This document shows, piece by piece, positions 55,563-64,000 of a stretch of DNA of 64,000 nt. The stretch is taken from the NCBI GenBank assembly GCA_030848705.1, contig CM061245.1, positions 73,705,564 to 73,769,563 of the forward strand, read 5' to 3'. The notes below the pieces were generated by a model. It had not been told where the DNA came from, made no database searches, and was given only the letters and a program-made list of their open reading frames with translations. Each line of letters starts with the position of its first letter. Position 1 is the first letter of the stretch. The stretch comes from Heracleum sosnowskyi (taxonomy: Eukaryota > Streptophyta > Magnoliopsida > Apiales > Apiaceae). The position numbers and the translations under genes were made by a program.

Positions 55563-58500
55563 TCAATAGGCTTCAAACTTCTCTTTCTCGCTATCGTCGT
55601 CATACTTGCTTTCGAGCTTTATACTCTTGTACCACTTAGCACAAAATATGTAGGCTATTAAATCAAGACTGGTTAAACCTGCCAACAGGAAGTAGAATCT
55701 ATCAAGATGACCGTGATTGAGATTTCCAGGAATCCATCCATGCATGTGGTCTTCTGTTGATATCTTCATAACCATTGTCACGATCAGACTACTAACATAG
55801 TTCCCGAGGGAGATTGATGTCATGCAAAGTGCACTTCCGAAACTCTTCAGTCCATCTGGTGTTTGTGCATTGAAAAACTCTAGTTGACCAACATACATAA
55901 AAACTTCTGAAGCTCCTACAAGTGCATACTGAGGGATTTGCCAAAATATGCTCAATGAGCTTGAGCCACTGCAGTGTTTGCAATCCTTTTGTGCATACTT
56001 GAGTCTGTAAATCTCCACTATTCCAGCTGCAACCATAGCCATCACTGCTATTACGAGTCCAATTCCCATCCTTTGAAGCTCGGTGAGCCCCTTTGATTCT
56101 GTCTTTCTGAATCTGCTAACTAGAGGACTGATAACTCTCCTATATAGGAATATGAAAGTTGCCACACTGAGAATGTCGAAGCTAGACATGCTGGCTGGAG
56201 GAATTCGAAAATTTGACAGTTTACTTGTCATAGCTTCTCCTTGTTCGACAAAGAGTGAGGCCATTTGCGTGAACACAACTGAATAAAGGATGGTGCACAG
56301 CCAAATTGGGAGAAGTCTTAAGATGCATTTCACCTCTTCAACTTGAGAAATTGGGCAGAGCTGCCATGGATTGTGGAGACCTGTTTTGAAATCTCTTGAT
56401 GTAATAAATGCAGCTTTATCTAAAAATCTGCAATCAAAGAATTTAAGTTAGTATTACTACAAAATGTTTGTGAAATTTTATAATATAAGACTCTTATATA
56501 TATATGCAATGTTTCTTCACTTGTTTAGCAGCACTCACTTGAATTCATGAGTGTGAAGAATTCTCCTAGCACCATTCGACGAATTATCCTTCCCTCCATC
56601 AGCTTCAAACAAGTTCTCTTCTCCTGGTGTTAATTCAACTCTCCACTTCTTTATTGCAGCAGCAAAAACTTGGCAAAATCTGAAAAGCGGGTTGCCACTT
56701 GGCTTGAAATGCCTATATCTTGATGTGCCTGCAAGAAACAGGACTAATGCAGCGAAAGCAGAGCCAGCAGAACTCCAGAATCCTAGTGCCCAAAGTCCTT
56801 TATCCTCAAAAAATACCAATATGGTGTTGGAGAAAAGTGACCCTAGGTTCAAAGCCAGGTAGAAGTAGCTAAAAAATGACACCTTTGAACGGCCCTCCTG
56901 CATGTTCTCCTCATCAAACTGATCTGCCCCAAATGTAGCAATATTAGGTTGATATCCACCATTTCCCAGAGCAATCATGTAAATGGATAGATAAAATAGC
57001 CCAATTTCCCAGCTCGAATGAGATCCACATGTTATTTCTGGAGTCCCACAACCTTTAGGCCTTAGTAGGAAAAGGTTCGTTGCCACTGATAGTCCTACCA
57101 AACCCTGTAACATAAACAATAAGAATTTAGTTGCAAGAATTACGTTTGAAGTTTCTTTGCTGGCAACTAGTAGTCTTAAGCAAAACTTTGCTTCTTTGTT
57201 GATTTAAGACAATAAACATTTCCTATTCAGTTATAGAAACAGTGACAATTCAATATGTCATTATGTTAATCTGATTTTGTTATCATTCTAATTAGGAAAA
57301 ATTAGGTGGAGAATCTAACATAAAAGTTTAATGTATATTGAAAGCATTACTCCCTCCGTCCAGACCAATTGTTTACATTTAGTTTGGGCACTGTTAAGGA
57401 AAATAAGTAAAGTAGTGGAAAAAGTAAGAAAAATGAGTAAAAAGAAATACTATCGACAGCCACAAACACCATATTTCCGGTTCTACATATAAAATACATC
57501 ATTAACCAAAATATGAAGGTTTCTAGATAAGGGACTTGCGATGAAGTATAAAAAAGACAAGATACATCAAGCGTAGCTACTTACAATGACGAAAATTCCC
57601 TGAAAGATGGCACATGTTTTGTATCTTCCCCAATAGGAATCGCTGAGAAAAGCACCGACAAGAGAGAAAATATAGACAGTTCCAGTCCACTTGCTAACAT
57701 TATTAGCAGCCTCAGCATTGTCTTGTTGCAGGACCCTTGTTAAGAAGAGCACCAAGTTGACTCCAACACCAAAAAATGCCAGAGTAGCCAATCCTTGATT
57801 CACTGTTATAAAAAATAAGCCATGCATGATAAGTTTTGATCTTGGAAGAAGTGTGAAAATGTTTAAAAACTTGAACTAATTACAATCAATAATTATTTCT
57901 TAAGCCCAATTAAGTTGATAAGTATTTATGTTTCAAAGTGTCCTAGTTACCTGGATAAAATATAGCATCATAATTCACAAATTACGCAGATTTACAGTAG
58001 GCTTGCACTTGGAGTAAAAGCTATCTTTCTTTTCTAATATCAAGTTCCCTTCAATGGATGAGTGTATTTATTTAAGTACGTGCCTCATTAGCCTAAACAT
58101 ATCTTAATTTATCCAACTAAATATATTTCTCGAGATCCAGGGTTTTCACCCTCTCGTCCACCATCTCGACCAGACCGAATAAAATATTATCAGGTATCTA
58201 GGCGAAGGTGATACCTCTTATACAAGTGCTTTTGCGGTCCATGTTGAAGGTGATGTAGTAATCAATTAGCTAGAAACCTAAGATTAAAAGCACTGTAAGA
58301 GGTACACAGGGGCACACATGGCACCCCACAGCCACAAGCTCATGCATGCCCAAGACACCAACCAATATATATGAGTTGGTTACGTATAAGCCATATCCTC
58401 TTGGTACGACACTTGACACGTCTATAAACTTAGCTGTCATGTCCTAACTACGGTTATAAATATATATATTCAACATTTTTCGGTTAATTGGGTCTTGTTC

Positions 58501-59307
58501 GGCAACAAAATCTCCGTACATTACACCTGATCCCTGAAAACACACATGCTTTACATTTTTAAGTGTTTTACAGGTTATTCAAAGTGATTCTCCATCGTCT
58601 TTGCTGTTTTTATAGAATTCATCAACTTACAGTACTCTCCTTTATGAACATACTGTGAAAATATATATGAGTCGTAATTTCTGACAGACAATTGTTACAA
58701 ACATTGATTATTTGTGATTATTTTTCATAGATAATTAATTGTTTAACATTAATTTACTCTATGGCAGCATAAATTTACTCTATCAAGGTTTTACCTAACT
58801 GCGGAAAATGGTTTAACAATTAAAAGCGAATATATCTACTAGTGAAGTTAAATAGTAAGTTAAGATGGATGGAATTATTCGGGTGGACCTTTACTGTCGT
58901 AGTCGTGCTACGGTCAAGTGGTCGATGATATGAGTTGCTACTTGCTGTTTGAGTTATTGATTGTTATGTAGGTTGAATGACTTGCGTAAGAGAGAGAAAT
59001 TTAAAGGGTAGGAGCTAACCAAGAATAATGGTTCCAGCAACCCATCGACCACTCTTAGCTCGAATTGCAGGGCGTCCATAATAATCAACTGAACCATCAA
59101 GAGTGCACTCTTCTTCTTCTTCTCCTTTGTACTTACTTACCTGCACATAAATTAAAATCAAATATACTTATAAACACAGCACTCAACCTAACTCCTTAAA
59201 AATTCTCTAAACGTTTATCACTAATTTGATTTGAAAAGACTGATCATGTGACAAAAATAAGCTGTACAGATATAAATTACCTCCTTGGATAATTGCAAGC
59301 AAGCCAT
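55563..59307 (-). CDS. NPF7.3: Nitrate transporter 1/peptide transporter family protein, NPF7 subfamily (NPF7.3/NRT1.5-like)
   Basis: Five exons on the minus strand: 59281-59307, 59020-59140, 57585-57802, 56539-57104 and 55563-56427. They total 1797 nt, 598 residues, with GT-AG introns and no stop. It is a 12-span major-facilitator plasma-membrane carrier; NPF7.3 in Arabidopsis loads nitrate/potassium into root xylem. Seen here are a DGSVDYYGRPA start (24-34), a QPNIATFGADQFDEE signature (174-188) and FSYFYLALNLG (200-210). The segment QGLAT (52-56) stands where most NPF proteins have the proton-coupling ExxE[K/R] motif, as I recall for NPF7 members. The nine-residue first exon begins Met-Ala-Cys-Leu, close to NRT1.5. 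The length is normal for the family, and every splice site keeps phase. Assignment to 7.3 rather than 7.2 rests on the N-terminus and central loop. Confidence 0.93.
57350..57470. mobile_element. Truncated Stowaway-like MITE in intron 3 of the transporter
   Basis: TA followed by CTCCCTCCGTCC, with internal similarity to the complete MITE at 61174 (TTTACATT, GGTTAAGGAAAATAA-like and GAGTAAA segments). No right terminal repeat is visible. Confidence 0.6.
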
Positions 59308-59429
59308 TTGATGATTTGAAGAACAAGAATGGCCAACTTTGCAAAAGAAATTAAATGAGAGCTTGTGATTTTGAGGAGGAGATATATTGAGAACAAGGAG
59401 ACAAATATCAAGTGAAGTGGGTGCCTCGG

Positions 59430-59438
59430 TATATATAG
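59430..59438 (-). promoter_or_regulatory. TATA box of the transporter gene
   Basis: CTATATATA on the minus strand, about 125 bp upstream of the ATG at 59305-59307. No ATG is evident upstream of the chosen start in the expected leader. Confidence 0.6.
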
Positions 59439-59770
59439 AGTTTTGGAGGGCCTTGTTTACGGTGGAGATATAAAGTTAATGATCAGTATTGGATATAGAA
59501 AAGAAATCTAAGCTTGATGTACTCTTTTATGTTTCATTATATTAGTCTTGTTTTAATGAGGTGCTGCAATATAATACAAGACTCGAATTCAGTTTAATAT
59601 AATTTACGAAAATAAATCGATTTAACTCAAAATTGAATGCATCAACTAATTATTAAAACTTCATTCAATTACATTTCTTTTAGTTCAGTTCAGCTTTACA
59701 TAGTTTTACGCTTTTAGCTTCCCTAACTTTATACCGTGCAATTCACATTAGTTATTCAATTCGGTTCGTA
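59439..59770. other. Upstream region of the transporter gene
   Basis: AT-rich, with no gene or repeat boundary recognised. It presumably holds promoter sequence. Confidence 0.4.
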
Positions 59771-61510
59771 GTCTGGTCCTCATGTTTTGGTCACTCAATT
59801 CACAATCGTTAGATTTTTTGATTAAATTGATGAGAAGCGTTGGATAAAATCTTAAATATAATTATGTAGAGTACCTTTTTAATTTTTTCAAACTAAAACA
59901 TCTTATTTTTCCAAAAATATCACGGTAAGTTTCATTTAATAAAATAAAATAATAATATTATAATTTCTAATAACTAACCAGTCACATTTTTTTAGCCAAA
60001 GTGTATATTCTTTTTTATATTTTCTAACTAAAATCTCTACTTTTCAATTTTTCCTAACTAAAATATCTCATTTTTCAAAAATATTTCGAGCAATTTCATT
60101 TATAAAATAAAATAATAATATTACAATTACTAATAAGTAACCGATTAGCTTTTTTAGAAAAAAACTTAACTTTTTTTATATTTTCTAAACTAAAATTTCT
60201 CCTCACTAAAAGATCCCATTTTCCAAAAATATCACGGACAATTCCATTTCATAAAATATAATATTTATTAATAAGTTAAATATATAGTAGCCTTTCTATT
60301 TTTCCAAACTAAAATATCACATTTTTCAAATATATAACGGACAATTCCATTTAATAAAATAAAATAATAATATTATAACTGCTAATAACTAACCAATTAC
60401 CTTTTTTTTTATCAAAGTTGTATATTTCTTTTTATATTTTCTAACTAAAATTTATACTTTTTTATTTTTTCTAACTAAAATATCTCATTTTACAAAAATA
60501 ATATGGTAGTTCCATTTAATAAAATAAAATAATAATCTTATAATTACTAATAACTAACCGATTAGCTTTTTTTAGCCAAATCATATATTCTTTTTTATAT
60601 TCTCTAACTAAAATTTCTCCTAACTAAAAACTCTAATTTTCCAAAAATATAACGGGTAATTTTAAAGACCAAACATTGAAAGTTTTGTAGTCGGTTTGTA
60701 GCCTGGTCCTCATACTTTGATCACTCAATTCACAATCGTTAGATCTTTTTGATCAAATCGATGAGAACCGTTGGATAAAATCCTTAATATTATCATATTG
60801 AGTACCTTTTTTATTTTTTCAAACTAAAACATCTTATTTTCCAAAAATATTACTGATAGTTTCATTTAATAAAATAAAATAATAATATTATAATTGCTAA
60901 TAACTAACCAGTTACCTTTTTTTAGCCAAAGTGTATATTCTTTTTTATATTTTCTAACTAAAATTTCCACTTTTCAATTTTTCCTAATTAAAATATCTCA
61001 TTTTTCAAAAATATCACGAGCAGTTTCATTTATAAAATAAAATAATAATATTACAATTACTAATAAGTAACCGATTAGCTTTTTTTAGCAAAAACTTAAT
61101 TTTTTTATATTTTCTAAACTAAAAGCTTCCATTTTCCAAAAATTTCACGGGCAATTTCATTTAATAAAATATACTCCCTCCGTCCCACCAAATAGTTTAC
61201 ATTGGGTTTGGACACGGAGGTTAAGGAAAATAATTAAAGTACAGAGAAAAGTGAGTAGAATGAGTAAAGTGGTGAGACCCATCAATATTTAAGGTGTAAA
61301 ATAAGTAAAGTGAAGGAAAATAGTGAAAGTAGTTAATTTTTATATTATAAAATTTTACTATTTTGGGAAAGTTTTGTAATGTAAAGAATTGGGAGGGACA
61401 TCCGAGTGTAAAGAAATGGATGGGATAGAGAAAGTAATATTTATTAATAAGTTAAATATAGAGTAGCCTTTCTATTTTTTCAAACTAAAATATCTCATTT
61501 TTCAAATATA
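59771..61510. repeat. About 940-bp AT-rich tandem duplication with internal sub-repeats
   Basis: The segment starting at gtctggtcct (59771) recurs from gcctggtcct (60711). Similarity extends to about 61510 once the MITE at 61174-61434 is set aside. Each copy is itself built of diverged units of about 170-200 bp that repeat AAAATATCTCATTTT-C-AAAAATAT and TTTAATAAAATAAAATAATAAT. No coding potential. Confidence 0.8.
61174..61434. mobile_element. Stowaway-like MITE (Tc1/Mariner group)
   Basis: 261 bp with imperfect terminal inverted repeats (CTCCCTCCGTCCC... and ...GGGATAGAGAAAG) and TA target duplications at 61172-61173 and 61435-61436. The sister copy of the tandem duplication (about 60255-60265) preserves the empty site. 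Confidence 0.9.
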
Positions 61511-61804
61511 ACACGGGAGACATATATATAAAATGGTAATATTATTATATTGAACTTATAAAATCCATGTTTATCATAAATTTTTATAACTTTTGATTCA
61601 AATAAAATAATTAATTAAAGATAAAACTAATTGAATATTGAGAGAAACCCATTACACAAACACATATTTTGATATTTGTATTTTAGTCCCTTTGTTTGCA
61701 ACTACATAAATACAACATCGAGTTCAACTCTTTGTTTGCAAATACATAAATACAACATCGAGTTCAACAACCACGTATAACTATTCAAATTTTAAAATCA
61801 TATT
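61511..61804. other. Spacer with a 40-bp tandem duplication
   Basis: No gene. Two units, 61690-61727 and 61730-61767, differ at one or two bases. Confidence 0.7.
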
Positions 61805-62348
61805 TGATGTGGGCTAAAATAAAGCCCTAAGGACACTTATAATGATGCATTAATCAGACCTAGAATGGTCCAAATACGAGGCCCAAATAATGAGGCCCGA
61901 AACCCTAACCATGATATTAAATTCGTGGTCAGTAGTTGGGCCAAGGTCCAACCTTGTCTTAAACCATTAAGGCATGGGCTTGGTTCATGAACAACCCAGT
62001 GGTTGGAAACCACTAGGAAGCTTCTAAGGCAATGTCCAACATGGAAACTAACTCTAGTATGGAAATTAATTCTGATAAGAGTTATCCACTGTCAAGGAGG
62101 TTACTTGGCCACCAAGTAACCCAACCCTAGTACGATTCTAAGGCTCTAGACGCCTATATAAATGGCCTAACCCCTCAACATTAGAACTACATTTTCTTGG
62201 CTTGATTTTCAGTATTAATTGAGATACGTAGGCATCTTGTGAGGACATATTCAGTCACGAAACACGAGAGCGGCCATTAAGACACGTCTGTCCACTACCT
62301 AGCATTAAATACACACCGTCAATATCTAAACCTACTTTTCGTTCCACA
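61805..62348 (+). repeat. Element F 5' LTR (Tat/Retand-type Gypsy)
   Basis: About 544 bp ending in TTCCACA just before the primer site. The start at TGATGTGGGC is the likeliest boundary but is not confirmed by a second copy. A TATA box (cctatataaat) lies at 62154-62164. Confidence 0.7.
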
Positions 62349-62353
62349 ATATT

Positions 62354-62370
62354 TGGTGCCGTCTGTGGAA
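62354..62370 (+). other. Element F primer binding site
   Basis: TGGTGCCGTCTGTGGAA resembles the TGGCGCCGTCTGTGGGAA form usual in Tat/Retand Gypsy elements, with two changes. Confidence 0.75.
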
Positions 62371-62386
62371 AATTCGAACAACAACC

Positions 62387-64000
62387 ATGGTTAACACACG
62401 GAGAACAACAGTCATCACTGGATCTATTGTCGTCACTACTATTCTAATTGTCACGGAACAAGGGTCGTTACCCCTCATAACAGTGGTTTCTCAACCACTA
62501 GGGACGTTACCCATCACAACGGAGGTGGTTTCTCAACCACAAGGGACGAATCCCTAAACTTCCATACCTCAGAACGAGACAAGTCCCCTTCAGATGGTTG
62601 TCTCGCCGATCGGCCATAACCTTCCCCTTCGAGCACAGATCTCTACGACCGTGCTCCCTATGAGCACAAATCCTACTTATGGATTGCCTAACTACCCCCA
62701 TGAAACAGGAGGAAGTGGCCATGCCCTCATAGTCCATGAGCCATACGAACCAACCTACATTAAAGGTTTGGGACCTATCCATAAACAAGGATACTTGGAT
62801 TACTCCGGACCCTATACTGACGACTACTCGTCTGATGAAGGTCGAGATCGAGCGCCCAGGAGAAGAAGAGCTAGCAAGGAACCCCTTGAAAGAAGGACTC
62901 GGGGGGCAACTACGAGGGTACCTATGACTGCTATGGAGAGGATAAGGGCTCATGAAGCCGAGATCCAGAAACTAAAGAAGGCCAATGAAAAGTGGAGGAT
63001 GTGCATAGACTTCACTGGATTAAATGATTCTTGTCCCAAGGATTGCTTCCCGTTACCAAGGATTGACACCTTGATAGATACTACTGCGGGACATGAAATG
63101 CTGAGTTTCATGGATGGTTTCAGTGGTTACAACCAAATCAAGATGCATAAAGACGACACAGCCAAAGTATCATTTATTACTGATTTTGGAGTCTTTTGTT
63201 ACCTTGTCATGGTTTTTGGACTAAAGAATGCAGGGGCGACCTATCAACGCCTAGTTAACAAGATCTTTGCCCACTTAATTGGGAAGACCATGGAGGTCTA
63301 CGTTGATGACATTCTTGTTAAGAGCTTGTTTAAAGATGACCACATCAAGCATCTCAGGGAGGCATTTGAAGTGCTGAGGCACCATAAAATGATGCTAAAT
63401 CCTGCCAAGTGTGCTTTTGGAGTAGGATTAGGAAAGTTATTGGGCCTCATGGTCTCCAAGAGAGGCATTGAAGCTGACCCCGACAAAATCAAAGCTATCC
63501 TCGACATGGAACCACCTCGTTCTGTTAAGGACGTTCAGAGGTTGACTAGAAGAGTTGCATCCTTAGGGAGATTCATCTCCAAGTCTGGGGACAAGTGCTT
63601 ATCATTTTTTAAAGCCCTGAAAAAGGTCAAGGATTTTGAATGGACAGCAGAGAGTCAAGAAGCCTTTGAAAAGCTCAAAAAGTACATGGCTGAGGCCCCG
63701 TTGCTGGCCAAACCAAGCCCGTAAGATACTCTTTATCTCTACCTGGCAGCCTCCGATCAGGCTCTCGGTGTTGTCCTTGTAAAGGAAGAGCGAAGGGTTC
63801 AAAAACCAGTCTACTATGTAAGCAAAATATTGCATGGGGCATAATTGAACTATTCTGTTATCGAGAAGTTTGCTTTGGCACTAATCACGGCTTCAAGAAA
63901 GCTACGCCCTTACTTTCAGGCACACAAAATTGAAGTCCTGACGGACCAACCATTGAGGAACATCCTACATAGTCCAAAGGCCAGTGGAAGGCTAATTAAA
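62387..64000 (+). pseudogene. Element F: gag start fused to reverse transcriptase and RNase H, decayed
   Basis: One frame runs from the ATG at 62387 (Met-Val-Asn-Thr-Arg-Arg, a usual Retand-type gag start) to the window end, with TAA at 62555, 63722 and 63842. Gag sequence continues to about 62990, where a Lys-Lys-Ala-Asn-Glu segment joins directly to the RT motif KWRMCIDF. The rest of gag, the protease and the RT N-terminus are missing, so a large internal deletion kept the frame. RT retains the Asp-Gly-Phe-Ser-Gly-Tyr-Asn block and the Tyr-Val-Asp-Asp catalytic motif near 63300. RNase H begins after 63722, with a VLVKEE and an LTDQPL segment, and continues off the right edge. The copy is inactive. 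Confidence 0.88.

Noticed and set aside
55359..55661. 100-codon plus-strand frame at the transporter 3' end
   Set aside because: It overlaps the last coding exon on the opposite strand and shows no recognisable protein features.

Overview
The window is plant nuclear DNA from a eudicot. It contains one intron-bearing host gene, an NRT1/PTR-family transporter most like NPF7.3/NRT1.5, at 55563-59307 on the minus strand. Most of the rest is nested LTR retrotransposons, with some MITEs and solo LTRs. An asterid such as an Apiaceae species is possible, but that is only an impression. I saw no rRNA, tRNA, CRISPR or bacterial-style features.

Layout. Element D is an old Copia of Sirevirus type on the plus strand. 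It starts left of the window and ends at 48367, and it is the base layer. Element A (same lineage, minus strand) sits in D just upstream of D's accessory ORF. A's 5' LTR is 22810-23786 and its body runs off the left edge. Element B (1248-21902, minus, target duplication cacta) is inserted in A's gag. Element C (8231-15690, minus, target duplication gtagg) is a gag-only Athila-like Gypsy derivative inserted in B's pol. An A-family LTR (26749-27723) splits D's accessory ORF. Element E (29875-47688, plus, target duplication cagta) is inserted in D's 3' LTR. Inside E lies a 3.3-kb LTR-like element G (39865-43162, target duplication cctgc). To the right are a non-autonomous hAT element (50001-51089), a tail-to-tail pair of LTR-like repeats holding a B-family solo LTR (51612-54780), the transporter gene, a 940-bp tandem duplication with a Stowaway-like MITE, and a decayed Tat/Retand-type Gypsy element F that runs off the right edge. 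LTR differences counted by eye (C about 10 per 1412, B about 11 per 1047, E about 25 per 1040) agree with C being younger than B.

Main discovery candidate. The four Copia families (A, B, D, E) share one organisation: gag with two zinc knuckles where visible, pol, then a long accessory reading frame of unknown function in the env position. Each family carries its own short DNA motif repeated many times in both orientations, in LTRs, spacers and inside coding sequence. Cores are CGTTGA in B, CTACGGAT in D, TATCGAA in A and CTGTCA in E. In B, D and E a cluster of that motif lies about 240-490 bp upstream of the accessory start codon, with a TATA-like box about 110-116 bp upstream and a CT-rich leader. 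This looks like an internal promoter for a separate accessory transcript. Family-specific motifs combined with an unknown accessory protein resemble, by analogy only, the VANC/VANDAL anti-silencing systems.

Two further structures are held across the families although their sequences differ. One is a 9-bp hairpin with a TTCAA-C(n)-TTC loop near the 3' end of every LTR. The other is an inverted repeat bracketing the polypurine tract and LTR start. No function has been demonstrated for any of these.
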